In this document: positions 40,067 to 48,806 of the stretch, one piece after another | Numbering within the stretch: position 1 is the stretch's first letter | Layout of the letters: each line of letters starts with the position of its first letter | Assembly (NCBI GenBank): GCA_964511185.1 | Contig: CAZEDU010000023.1 | Span: 1 to 51,302, forward strand | Length of the DNA: 51,302 bases | Direction: 5' to 3' | From: CAZEDU01 sp964511185 | GTDB lineage: Bacteria > Myxococcota > Myxococcia > Myxococcales > Myxococcaceae | Translations under genes and position numbers: made by a program | The notes under the pieces: model-generated | Databases searched by the model: none | What the model saw: only the letters and a program-made list of their open reading frames with translations | What the model was told of the DNA's origin: nothing

Positions 40067-42550
40067 ATGTCAGAAGCCCGCCTCTCGCTCGCCCTGCTGC
40101 TCGTCCTCGCCACGCCGTCCCTCGCGCAGACCACCGCCTTGTCGCGCTCGAGGGCCCGCCTGGGCATCACGCTGCCGCCCAACTCGGTCGCGTGGGCGGA
40201 CGAGGCCACGGCCGGGCTCATCAACCCCGCCGGGCTGGCCCACGTGGGGCGCGCCCAGCTCCTCTACGCGCACGACCGCGACATCGGGCGCGGCACCGTC
40301 GGCGACGGGCTCTTCTTGGGCGCGACCTTCTTCGACCTGCTCGGCGCCGCCATCTCGTGGGAGTGGGTGCGCCACCCGACGCTCACCGACTTTGGACAGG
40401 TGACCTACGCGCTGGCCTTCGGCGGCAGGTACCTGTCGATCGGCGGCAGCTACCACAACGCCTACTCCATCGAGCGGCTCCGCACGTTCGAGCTGGACGA
40501 CTTCGACTTGGCGATCTCCAGCCGGCCGCTGCGCTTCCTCTCGTTCGGCCTGGTGGCCCGGAACCTGAGCAACGACAACGTGCTGGCGCCCCGCGAGTAC
40601 CAGGTCGGCGTCGGGCTCCGCCCCTTCAAGGAACGCGTCACGCTGGGCATCGACTACCTCACACACCAGCAAGGCCGGGGGCTCACGCCGGGCGAGCTCA
40701 TCTACTCGGCGCGCGTGCAGGCGCTGCGCGGGCTGTCGGTGCTCGCCGGCGTCGGACACGGCTTTCGCGCGAGGGACCCGCTGCTCTTCCAGGTCGGCCT
40801 CACGGTCGACACGTCGAACCTGGGCCTCACCTACGCCGCGGGGCAAGGCGGCGCGGGGACCCACCACGTGGTGCTCGCGCGCGTCTCGCCGCCCTACCCC
40901 GCGCTGCCCACCCCGGGCACGCGCGTCGCCGTGCTGGATTTGGACAACCTGCTGAGCGGCCGAAGCAGCCCCGCCCTGTCGCTGCTGGGGATGAGCGAAG
41001 ACGATCCGTACCTCACGCTCACGCGCGCGCTCGACGCGGCGATCCGCGACCCCGAGCTCGGGGGGCTGGTCATCAAGGTGTCCTTGGTGGGCGGAGGCTT
41101 GGGCAAGGCCGAAGAGCTGCGCCAGGCGATCCTCAAGCTGCGCGGCGCGGGCAAGAAGGTCTTCGCCGTGCTGCTCACCGCCGCGGACGCGGAGTACCTG
41201 GTCGCCTCGGCGGCCGACCGCATCTACGCGGTGCCCGAGTCGGTGCTGCTCGTCGACGGCTTCTCGGCGACGCCCACGTTCCTGGGCGGCAGCATGAACA
41301 AGCTCGGCGTGCACTGGGACGTGGCGCGCGTGGGCGCGTACAAGGGCGCGCCGGATCAGCTCACGCGCATGGAGCTCGCGCCCGAGCAGCGCGAGACGAT
41401 CGAGGCGCTGCTCGACACCGACGTGCGCGCGTTCGAGGCCGCGGTGACGCAGGCGCGCGGCCTCTCGGCCGAGGCGCTCCGGGCGGCCATCGACGAAGGG
41501 CTGAAGACGCCCAAGCGCGCGGTCGAGCTCAAGCTGGTCGACGAGGTGCTCACGCCGCAGCAGATCGAAGAGAAGATCCGCGAGGAGCTGCCAGGCGCCC
41601 GCTTCGTGCAGGGCTACTCGGTGCCGACCGCGCGCTTGGGCCGCTGGGGCATCAAGCCCAAGGTGGCGGTCGTCCCCGTCATCGGGAACATCGCGGGCGG
41701 AAAGAGCCGCACCGACCCGGTGGGGCTCGCGGAGATCGCCGGGGCCGAGACGGTGGTCAGCGCGATCCGGAGCGCGGCGGAGGATCCGGAGGTCGCGGCG
41801 ATCGTCGTGCGCGTCGACTCGGGCGGCGGCGACGGGCTCGCGTCGGACCTGATGTACCGGGCGGTGCTCGAGGCGAAGAAGAAGAAGCCGGTGGTCGCGT
41901 CGATGGGCGACGTCGCGGCGTCGGGCGGCTACTACGCCGCGATGGGCGCGCACGAGATCATCGCCCAGCCCACCACGGTGACCGGCAGCATCGGCGTCTT
42001 CATGCTCAAGCCCGCGGTGAAGGCGCTGGGCGAGAAGCTGGGCGCGCGCCAGGAGCAGATCTCCCGCGGCGCGCTGGCGGGGCTGACCGGCTACTGGCTG
42101 CCGTGGACCGACGCCGAGCGGCAGGCCGCGCAGAAGTGGGTCGACGCGTTCTACGACGACTTCATCACCGAGGTCGGCCAGGCGAGGGGCCTGCCGAAGG
42201 AGCAGGTGCACCAGGTGGCCCAGGGCCGGGTGTGGTCGGGGGCGGACGCGAAGGAGCGCGGGCTGGTCGACCGGTTCGGTGGGCTGCTCGACGCGATCGA
42301 GATCGCGCGGCAGCGCGCGGGCGTCTCACCCCGCGACGAGGTGGAGATCGTCCTCGTCGGCGACCCGAAGGGGCTGCTCGCGTCGGCGGCGAGCGAGAGC
42401 AGCGTGGTGGAGAAGGTGCTCCCGCGCGTCGAGCCGCCGCTCTTGCCCGCGGAGCTGCGCACCCTGGCGAAGGAGCTGGGGGTGAACCAGTCGCTGGTGA
42501 TGAGCCCGCGGCCGCTCGCGATGATGGAGTACGCGCTGCAGGTGCGCTGA
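40067..42550 (+). CDS. sppA: Signal peptide peptidase SppA (S49) fused to an outer-membrane-barrel-like N-terminal domain
   Basis: An 827-residue protein, longer than 67-kDa-type SppA (~620 residues). The ATG at 40067 gives a signal peptide (cleaved near residue 20, PSLAQ). Residues ~25-275 have the look of a PorV/FadL-type beta-barrel, including DEATAGLINPAGLAHVGRAQ, the classic ADDA-xxxxxNPAGL pattern, and alternating strands. Residues ~285-760 are two S49 peptidase modules. As in E. coli SppA, the catalytic Lys426 (GAYKGAPDQ) is in the first module and the nucleophile Ser619 (AASGGYYAAM) in the second, 193 residues apart. The barrel would place the protease at the outer membrane rather than the inner membrane. 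The gene starts 26 bases after the PEGA gene. Confidence 0.87.
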   Translation: MSEARLSLALLLVLATPSLAQTTALSRSRARLGITLPPNSVAWADEATAGLINPAGLAHVGRAQLLYAHDRDIGRGTVGDGLFLGATFFDLLGAAISWEWVRHPTLTDFGQVTYALAFGGRYLSIGGSYHNAYSIERLRTFELDDFDLAISSRPLRFLSFGLVARNLSNDNVLAPREYQVGVGLRPFKERVTLGIDYLTHQQGRGLTPGELIYSARVQALRGLSVLAGVGHGFRARDPLLFQVGLTVDTSNLGLTYAAGQGGAGTHHVVLARVSPPYPALPTPGTRVAVLDLDNLLSGRSSPALSLLGMSEDDPYLTLTRALDAAIRDPELGGLVIKVSLVGGGLGKAEELRQAILKLRGAGKKVFAVLLTAADAEYLVASAADRIYAVPESVLLVDGFSATPTFLGGSMNKLGVHWDVARVGAYKGAPDQLTRMELAPEQRETIEALLDTDVRAFEAAVTQARGLSAEALRAAIDEGLKTPKRAVELKLVDEVLTPQQIEEKIREELPGARFVQGYSVPTARLGRWGIKPKVAVVPVIGNIAGGKSRTDPVGLAEIAGAETVVSAIRSAAEDPEVAAIVVRVDSGGGDGLASDLMYRAVLEAKKKKPVVASMGDVAASGGYYAAMGAHEIIAQPTTVTGSIGVFMLKPAVKALGEKLGARQEQISRGALAGLTGYWLPWTDAERQAAQKWVDAFYDDFITEVGQARGLPKEQVHQVAQGRVWSGADAKERGLVDRFGGLLDAIEIARQRAGVSPRDEVEIVLVGDPKGLLASAASESSVVEKVLPRVEPPLLPAELRTLAKELGVNQSLVMSPRPLAMMEYALQVR

Positions 42551-42638
42551 TCCGAAAGCTCGCCTGCTGCTCGGCCCTGCGTCGAGACGCGGCGCCACAT
42601 CCGGTGGACAAACGCGGCGGCGGAGTTAGCTCAGGCGG

Positions 42639-43496
42639 ATGTCTTCGTTCTTCAGCCACGTCCCCGAAGCGCCTCGAGAAGATCTCCTGGCCGACTACCT
42701 CCAGTTCCTCGAAACCCGAAACGGCACGCTGTCCATCGCCGAGGACTTTCCCCACCGCGAAAGGTGGCTGGCCCAGGCGAACACCGCGGTGGTCCGTCAC
42801 CAGGGCAAGGTCGATCAACAGCTCTTTGAGGCCAGCTGGAGCCGATTCGATCGCCGCGCGGCCGAACACCCGGCGTTGGTCGCGCTGCTCGCCTTCGTGA
42901 AGATGAACGCCGGCGAGGCGTACGGCGTCGAGGTCGTGTCGCGCACGCGGCACAAGAAGCCGGAAGCCAACGCCGTGTTCGATCGCGTCGAGCGCGTGCT
43001 CGGGAAGGAAGAGACGTACCACACCCGCATTCTCTTGGGCGCGACCCACCAGTTCGAGGTGCCGGAGCCGGCCGGACGCTGGACGCCGCCGTTCGCCGTG
43101 CAGGCGCTCATCGCGGGCCTCGCCCACGCGCCCAAGGGCCTCTTTCACCCCATCCTGCTGGGCGCGGAGGTGGGCGGCGTCTTCGTCTTCAATTGGATGC
43201 TGAACCGGATCGGAACGCTCTTCCGCGACGAGCCCGAGCTGCGCGAGTCGCTCGAAGCGCGGATGATGGAGATCCTCATCGACGAGATCGGCCACGTGGC
43301 CTTCAACCGGCTCGCGGTCGGCCCCGCGGGCCTGTCCGCCGCGCGACAGCTGGCCCCGGCGGTGGCCCACTACGGCGCCGGCATCCACCCCGAGTTCCAG
43401 GTGCTCGGCTGGTCGAAGCCGACGCTGGCCGACTTCGACCGGTTCGACCTGTCGTCCCTCCCCGAGGAAGCGCGTCGGCGGGCTTTCTTCGCCTGA
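42639..43496 (+). CDS. Ferritin-like diiron protein
   Basis: A 285-residue soluble protein with a four-helix diiron pattern: a Glu in helix 1 (NAGEAYGVEVVSR), ExxH in helix 2 (KEETYHTRIL), a Glu in helix 3 (LLGAEVGGVFVF) and a second ExxH in helix 4 (DEIGHVAFNR). Both E-plus-ExxH halves are intact, so a dinuclear iron or manganese site is expected. The best guess is a diiron oxygenase or oxidase, perhaps AurF-like; the substrate is not shown by the sequence. The ATG at 42639 is the first in frame after the sppA stop, 88 bases away. An 188-base spacer separates it from rho. Confidence 0.8.
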   Translation: MSSFFSHVPEAPREDLLADYLQFLETRNGTLSIAEDFPHRERWLAQANTAVVRHQGKVDQQLFEASWSRFDRRAAEHPALVALLAFVKMNAGEAYGVEVVSRTRHKKPEANAVFDRVERVLGKEETYHTRILLGATHQFEVPEPAGRWTPPFAVQALIAGLAHAPKGLFHPILLGAEVGGVFVFNWMLNRIGTLFRDEPELRESLEARMMEILIDEIGHVAFNRLAVGPAGLSAARQLAPAVAHYGAGIHPEFQVLGWSKPTLADFDRFDLSSLPEEARRRAFFA

Positions 43497-43505
43497 GTTC
43501 TTTGC

Positions 43506-43511
43506 TATAGA
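43506..43511 (+). promoter_or_regulatory. Possible -10 element of rho (TATAGA)
   Basis: GCTATAGA at 43504-43511 contains TATAGA, 173 bases before the rho ATG. No convincing -35 is seen. A promoter here gives a leader of about 165 bases. Confidence 0.4.
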
Positions 43512-43547
43512 CCGGCCCCGCCTTGGCGGCGTTGGCCTGAACAGCCA

Positions 43548-43576
43548 CCGCCGGGGCGTAGGAAATCCCCCGGCGG
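43548..43576 (+). promoter_or_regulatory. Stable hairpin in the rho leader
   Basis: CCGCCGGGG (43548-43556) and CCCCGGCGG (43568-43576) pair perfectly around an 11-base loop. A 9-bp all-GC stem in a long leader is a candidate attenuator; rho genes are often autoregulated by termination in their leaders. Confidence 0.55.
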
Positions 43577-43626
43577 CCGGCAGAACAGGCGCCTCTCCCC
43601 GGAAGGTTTTCCTGCCCAACAGCTTT

Positions 43627-43658
43627 GGGGGGACAGTCTCCTTTGGGGACAGCCCTCC
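43627..43658 (+). repeat. Degenerate half copy of the GGGGACTGTCCCC element
   Basis: GGGGACAGTCTCC followed by GGGGACAGCCCTCC parallels the right-hand half of the element at 3529-3558 (GGGGACAGTCCC then GGGACAGTCCCCC). The left-hand half is absent. It sits 27 bases before the rho start. Confidence 0.6.
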
Positions 43659-43684
43659 GTTTTCCTTCCGAGATAGGGAACACG

Positions 43685-45172
43685 ATGAGCTTGCCCGACG
43701 ACCCCACCGACATGGACCCGACTCCGCCGACCGAGCCGAACGTCGACGCGGGGGACGACGGGGACGAAGGCGACGACGGCCCCGACGAGGGCGGCGACGC
43801 GAGCGCCTTCGCGCCGGGCGGTCCGGGTCAGCCGGGCCAGCCTGGACAAGGCCGCCGCCGCCGGCGTCGTCGCCGCCGCGGCCGCGGCGCGCAGGTGTTC
43901 TTCACCCCCGAAGGTCAGGCCTACCGGCTCATCCAGGGCCCCGATGGCCAGCCCCAGCAGGTGTTCCTGACCCCCGCAGAGCTTCAGCAGTACCAGCTCC
44001 GGCAGCAGCAGGCGCAGCAGCAAGGGCAGCGCCCAGGCGGTCAACCCGGCCAGGGTCCGCAGGCCTCCGCGGGCCCGACGCAGACCGTCGAGGGCGTGCT
44101 CGACACCGAGGTCAAAGGGCCCAACGCCTTCCTGCGGCAGATCAAGCGCAACCTGCTCGCCTCGCCCGAGGACGCCGAGCTGCCGAAGAACCTGGTTCAG
44201 AAGCTCCGCCTGCGCCAAGGCCAGTTCATCACCGCCCAGGCGACGCTGCGCGGAAGCAAGGGGCTGGTGCAGCGGGTCGAGACGGTCGACGGCATCCCCG
44301 TCGAGAGCGCCCCGCGGCTCCCCCACTTCCAGGACCTGACCTCGGTCGACCCGGTCGAGCGCATCAAGCTCGAGCACAGCCACCGCGAGATGGTGACCCG
44401 CGTGCTGGACGTCATCGCGCCGATCGGCAAGGGGCAGCGCGGCCTCATCGTCGCGCCGCCCAAGACCGGCAAGACCATCATGCTCCAGCGCATCGCGCAG
44501 GCGGTGCTCTCGAACCACCCCGAGATTCACCTGATGGTGCTGCTCATCGACGAGCGCCCCGAAGAGGTCACCGACATGCGCCGCAGCATCAAGGCCGAGG
44601 TGCTCGCGTCGAGCTCCGACCGGCCGACCGGCGATCACCTCAAGGTCGCCGAGCTCGCGCTCGAGCGCGCGCGCCGCATGGTCGAGTCGGGCAAGGACGT
44701 GATGATCCTCCTCGACTCCATCACCCGCCTCGCCCGCGCCTACAACAAAGAGGTCGACTCCTCCGGCCGCACCATGACCGGCGGCGTCGACTCGCGCGCG
44801 CTCGAGCGGCCCAAGCGCATCTTCGGCGCCGCGCGCGCGACGGAAGAGGCCGGCTCGCTCACCATCATCGGCACCGCGCTCATCGACACCGGCAGCCGCA
44901 TGGACGAGGTCATCTTCGAGGAGTTCAAGGGCACCGGGAACAGCGAGGTGACGTTGGATCGCCTGCTCGCCGAGAAGCGCGTGTGGCCCGCCATCAACAT
45001 CCCTCAGTCCGGCACCCGCAAGGAAGAGAAGCTCTTCACCCTGAAGGAATACGAGAAGGTGAAGAAGCTCCGCCAAATGCTCTTCGCGGTGAAGCCGGTC
45101 GAGGCGATGGAGGCGCTCGTCAAGCGGCTGTCGCGCTACACGTACAACGACGAGTTCCTCGAGGAGCTCTAA
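43685..45172 (+). CDS. rho: Transcription termination factor Rho, extended and divergent N-terminal region
   Basis: A 495-residue hexameric RNA helicase that ends transcription; Rho is usually about 420. The ATG at 43685 follows GATAGGGAA. Residues ~1-50 are acidic and Pro-rich, ~58-72 are a nine-arginine block with GRG, and ~75-135 are Gln/Gly/Pro-rich, all probably disordered. The primary RNA-binding cold-shock domain is divergent: where Rho normally has GYGFLR, this protein reads PNAFLR. The core is intact: Walker A PPKTGKT (K263), the Q-loop region LDSITRLARAYN, and the R-loop area GTGNSE. Its leader carries a hairpin and a repeat element. A 3' hairpin follows at 45181-45211. Confidence 0.94.
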   Translation: MSLPDDPTDMDPTPPTEPNVDAGDDGDEGDDGPDEGGDASAFAPGGPGQPGQPGQGRRRRRRRRRGRGAQVFFTPEGQAYRLIQGPDGQPQQVFLTPAELQQYQLRQQQAQQQGQRPGGQPGQGPQASAGPTQTVEGVLDTEVKGPNAFLRQIKRNLLASPEDAELPKNLVQKLRLRQGQFITAQATLRGSKGLVQRVETVDGIPVESAPRLPHFQDLTSVDPVERIKLEHSHREMVTRVLDVIAPIGKGQRGLIVAPPKTGKTIMLQRIAQAVLSNHPEIHLMVLLIDERPEEVTDMRRSIKAEVLASSSDRPTGDHLKVAELALERARRMVESGKDVMILLDSITRLARAYNKEVDSSGRTMTGGVDSRALERPKRIFGAARATEEAGSLTIIGTALIDTGSRMDEVIFEEFKGTGNSEVTLDRLLAEKRVWPAINIPQSGTRKEEKLFTLKEYEKVKKLRQMLFAVKPVEAMEALVKRLSRYTYNDEFLEEL

Positions 45173-45180
45173 GGCTCCGC

Positions 45181-45211
45181 GCTCGGCGGGCCGCACCTCG
45201 ACCTGCCGAGC
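45181..45211 (+). terminator. Hairpin after rho
   Basis: GCTCGGCGGG (45181-45190) and CCTGCCGAGC (45202-45211) form a 10-bp stem with one G-T pair, 8 bases after the rho stop. No T-run follows. Confidence 0.5.
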
Positions 45212-45304
45212 AGCTGTCGCGTTCGGTCGCCAGCACTCGTTCGCCGCGCGCGGCGCTTTCCTCCCGCGCCCGCAGATCCCACCCTGTCGCTGGAGGATTC
45301 TGCC

Positions 45305-46605
45305 TTGGGCCAACGACTCTCGGTCTTGCTGGTGGAAGACGAGCCCGAGCTGCGCATGGTGACCGCCGAAGCGCTCGTCGAGCAGAGCTTCGAGGTGACC
45401 ACCGCCGCCGATGGACGCGAGGCGCTCCATCTGCTGGAGCGCCTCCGCCCGCACGTCGTGATCACCGACATGATGATGCCGGTCCTCGACGGCTTCGAGC
45501 TCCTGCGCCACTACTGCGCGCGGCGACGTCACGCGCCGGTGATCGCCGTGTCCTCCTTCTCGAGCTACTTGGCCCGCGCGATGGAGGAAGGCGCGGACGT
45601 GGTGCTCCACAAGCCGTACACCCTCGGCGCGCTGCACGGCGCGATCGACCAGGCGCTGGCGCGGCAGCGCAGCATGCCGCCCGCGGTGGCCCAGCGGGCG
45701 CCCGACGAAGCGCAGCGCCTCCAGTCCATCTTCGAGCTGCGCTTCGAGGTCGAAGAGCCGAGCGACGCGCTCCGCCAATTCGTCGAGCACGTGGCCCGCA
45801 CCTTCGAGGTGCCGATCTGCCTCATCAGCATCGTCACCGGCACGCGGCAGTACTGGTACGCCTCCTGCGGCCTGCCGACCTGGCCAAGGTGCGCGGGACG
45901 CCGCGCGACGAGTCGTTCTGCCTGCACGCGGTGGTGAGCCGCGCCGCCCTGGTCGTTCAAGACACGTTCCGCAACCCGCTCTTCCGGCACAACCCGCTGG
46001 TGCGCCGGCGCAGCCTGCGCTTCTACGCGGGCGTCCCGCTGTTCGCCCGCATGGGCCACGCGGTCGGCACGTTGTGCCTGCTCGACTTCAAGCCCCGCAC
46101 CTTCTCGCACTTCGATCTCGAGCTGCTCAGCGTGATGTCCCGCCGGGTGCTGGCCGATCTGGATCGGCGCGAGCACCGGTCCCATCCCCATGAGCCGCTC
46201 AGCTGCTTCCCGCACCTGGGCGACGTCGACGAGCAGCTCGGCATCCTGGGCCGCGCGCTCTTCATTCACGTGATGAGCGTGGAGTCGTCTCGCTGCGTGG
46301 AGCAGCACAAGCCGCTCTCCCTCTTGGTCACGATGGTGCGGCCGGAGCAGCTCCCTGCCCGGGTGAACGCCGTCCAAGCGCTCTACCCGCAGGCGCACCT
46401 CGGGCGGCTCGCCGCGGGCCGGCTCGGCGTGGTGCTGCCCGGCGTCCACCTGCGCGAGGCGAAGGAGCGCGTGAAGCAGGTGATGGGGATGAGCGACGTC
46501 TTGAGCTGCACCGAGCAGGGCGCCCTCTTCGGGCCGGGGCTGACCGAGGCGGTGCTGTACTCGCTCGAGGGGCCCTTCGGCCACGCGGGCATCGACATGC
46601 ACTGA
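45305..46605 (+). pseudogene. Frameshifted receiver-GAF-degenerate-GGDEF protein
   Basis: TTG at 45305 with GGAGG at 45293-45297 starts a receiver domain with Asp55 (ITDMMMPVLDG) and a GAF domain. The frame then runs out at 45937 in unrelated sequence, while the next frame continues the same GAF domain from about 45877 (DLAKVRGTPRDESFC) to TGA 46603-46605. One missing base between about 45860 and 45880 explains both. The third domain (~46270-46560) resembles GGDEF in position, but the active-site segment reads AAGRL, so it should not make cyclic-di-GMP. The high coding quality on both sides and the draft nature of the sequence make an assembly indel as likely as true decay. If intact, the product is about 433 residues. 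Confidence 0.8.
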
Positions 46606-46628
46606 GCGGCTGGTACTGTGCCCTTCCG

Positions 46629-46901
46629 GTGCTTCCTTCGTCCGGCCACTGCTCGTACCACCCCGATCGCGCCGGCATCGGCGTCTGCGTCGAGTGCCGC
46701 AAGGTCATCTGCCAGGAGTGCACGACCCAGTTCGAAGGCATCAACCGGTGCGCAAGCTGTCTCAACCGGCGGCTGGCGTCGGCGAAGGCGCGGGTCGTCG
46801 CCAAGGACTGGAGCGTCGGCAACACGCTGCTCGCGCTGCTCGCCTTCGGGGCGCTCTTCTTGGGCGTCTGGGGCGTGGCATCGGTGCTCGCGGCGCCTTG
46901 A
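46629..46901 (+). CDS. Small B-box-type zinc protein with one membrane helix
   Basis: A 90-residue protein starting at GTG 46629, which directly follows a GGTACTGT -10-like octamer (46612-46619). Residues ~8-44 hold Cys and His residues spaced as a B-box zinc finger (CSYHPDRAGIGVCVEC, CQECTTQFEGINRCASC). A hydrophobic helix lies at ~66-87 (LLALLAFGALFLGVWGVASV). Such a finger often precedes membrane domains in larger bacterial proteins; here it stands alone. It opens the MoxR-type gene group, with 30 bases before the next gene. Confidence 0.75.
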   Translation: MLPSSGHCSYHPDRAGIGVCVECRKVICQECTTQFEGINRCASCLNRRLASAKARVVAKDWSVGNTLLALLAFGALFLGVWGVASVLAAP

Positions 46902-46931
46902 GGGAGCGGCTACGCTCGCGCGCCTGACCGC

Positions 46932-48806
46932 ATGGCCGTCTCCGCTCTCGAGCTGCGCCCCAGAACCAGCCTCGCGCTCCTCGACGCCACGATTCGCTTC
47001 GTGACGCGGCAGAGCGGCCCCTGGGCGCTCACGCTCCCCACCGCCGGGCTCGTCGTCGTCGCGGCGCTGCAGCTGCAGCAGGCGGTGCGCCGCGGCGACC
47101 CGCTCGCCTTCCCCAGCCTCCTGCTCGCGCTGGCGTGGGTCCTGCGCTGCGCCGCGCAGGGCGCCGCCTGCCATCACGTCGAGCAGCTGCTGCTCGCGCC
47201 GACCGCCCCGCCGCTGCGCGCCTCGGTCGCGGCCGCCCTCTCGCGGCTGCCGCGGCTGGTCTTCGCCGCGGGCTACTGGGCCTGGTTTCACGCGCTGTTC
47301 GCGTCGTTCACCGGCGGCCTGTACATCTTCTTCTTCAGCGCGCCGATGGCGGGCTACGCGGCGGCGATGGCGGGTCAGGGTCGGCTGTGGTCGCTGTACC
47401 GCACCACCTCCGGGCTGCTCGGCGCCGCCCGCAGACACCACCTTGGCATGCGCGGTCTGGTCGTCGCGCAGGCGGTGGTGTTCCTCAACCTGCACGCCGC
47501 CACGCTGGTGCTCCTGTGGCTGGGCGAGAACGCGCTCGGGCTCGACCTGGCGATGGCGCGCCGCTTCGCGGGCCTCACCAACGGCACCTACCTCTTCGCG
47601 CTGCTGCTTCTGACCTGGGCGCTCTTCGAGCCCTTGCGCGCGGTCGAGGCGACGCTCCTCATCGTCGACGGCCGGGTGCGGCAAGAGGGGCTCGACCTGC
47701 TCGCGCAGGTGGCGCAGCTGCCCACCCGCCGCCGGGCGATCGTGAACGTCGGCGCGTGGGCGCTCTTCGCCGCGCTCGCCGGGCTGACGCTCCCCGCGCG
47801 CGCGATCGCCGCGCCCGAGCAGGTCGAAGTGAGCCAGGCGCCTCCCGCCAGCGATCTGTCGGACCGCTTCGCCGACCTGTGCCGGGCCTGTGGCATCTCG
47901 GAAGACGCGACCGATCGCTTCAACGCCGCGGCGCTCGCGCTCGCCGAGCCGGAGCGGGTTCACCTCTCGGGTCTGCTGCAAGACCTGGAGGCCTACGTCT
48001 ACGACGACCGCGACTGCAGCCCGGTCGACCGGTGGATCGCCCAGGGCCTGCCGCTCCTCGACGAGACCGCTGTCCAGGCCGGCGCGCGCGCCCTGACAGA
48101 CCCGAAGGCGCGCGCGGAGCAGATCCTTCAGCGCCTCGAATTTCAGGAGCCGCAGCGCGCGGAGAAAGAGAAGACCGAGCTCGAGTCGCCCGAGTGGTGG
48201 CGGCGCTTCCTCGAAGCCATCAACAAAGCCATCGAGGCGATCTTCGACTGGCTCAGAGAGCGCTTGAGCGGCAACGACGCGCCGACCCGCGTGGAGCGCC
48301 CGACCGGCGGCGGGACGGCCGTGGCCTACGGCATCGCGGTCCTGCTCGCTGCCGCGGTGCTGGTGGTGCTGATCGCGCTCGTGTGGGGCGCGCTCGAGAA
48401 GCGCCGCGCCCGCCGCCCCGCCGACGTCCACGCCAACGCCGCCCTGCCGCTCGAGCCGGGCGGCGAGACCGCGCTGTCGCGGCCACCCGAGTCCTGGGCC
48501 GAGCTCGCCGACGCGCTCGCCGCGCAAGGCCGCTACCGCGAGGCGATGCGCAGCCTCTACCTCGCGCTGCTCGCCCGGCTCCACCAGCAAGGGGCCATCG
48601 ACTACGACCCGGCCAAGAGCAACTGGGATTACCTCTATGGCTTCCGCGGCACCTCGACGCTCCTGCCGCCTTTTCGCGAGCTGACCACCCGCTTCGACTT
48701 CGCCTACTACGGAGCGCTCGGCGCCGATGGGGCGGGGTACCAGGCCTTTCGCGCGCTCTCGCAGCCGCTGCTCGCCCCTTCCGCTCCGGAGGCCGCCGGT
48801 GCGTGA
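46932..48806 (+). CDS. DUF4129-type membrane protein of the MoxR cluster
   Basis: A 624-residue membrane protein. About six hydrophobic segments fill residues ~28-240, another at ~270-290, and one more at ~457-480. A soluble acidic segment (~290-445) lies between them, and residues ~500-624 form a DUF4129-like domain with the helical ending (SWAELADALAAQGRYREAMR, LYLALLARLHQQG, FRELTTRFDFAYYG). The gene is preceded by GCTACGCT (46909-46916), a possible -10. The next gene starts 8 bases before its stop, so the two are translationally coupled. DUF4129 proteins occur with MoxR, DUF58 and DUF4350 in operons thought to serve protein assembly or envelope stress. Confidence 0.85.
   Translation: MAVSALELRPRTSLALLDATIRFVTRQSGPWALTLPTAGLVVVAALQLQQAVRRGDPLAFPSLLLALAWVLRCAAQGAACHHVEQLLLAPTAPPLRASVAAALSRLPRLVFAAGYWAWFHALFASFTGGLYIFFFSAPMAGYAAAMAGQGRLWSLYRTTSGLLGAARRHHLGMRGLVVAQAVVFLNLHAATLVLLWLGENALGLDLAMARRFAGLTNGTYLFALLLLTWALFEPLRAVEATLLIVDGRVRQEGLDLLAQVAQLPTRRRAIVNVGAWALFAALAGLTLPARAIAAPEQVEVSQAPPASDLSDRFADLCRACGISEDATDRFNAAALALAEPERVHLSGLLQDLEAYVYDDRDCSPVDRWIAQGLPLLDETAVQAGARALTDPKARAEQILQRLEFQEPQRAEKEKTELESPEWWRRFLEAINKAIEAIFDWLRERLSGNDAPTRVERPTGGGTAVAYGIAVLLAAAVLVVLIALVWGALEKRRARRPADVHANAALPLEPGGETALSRPPESWAELADALAAQGRYREAMRSLYLALLARLHQQGAIDYDPAKSNWDYLYGFRGTSTLLPPFRELTTRFDFAYYGALGADGAGYQAFRALSQPLLAPSAPEAAGA

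Noticed and set aside
42622..42640. GCGGAGTTAGCTCAGGCGG resembles the 5' end and D-arm of a tRNA
   Set aside because: No pairing D-stem GAGC, anticodon arm or T-loop follows, and the ATG of the diiron protein starts here.
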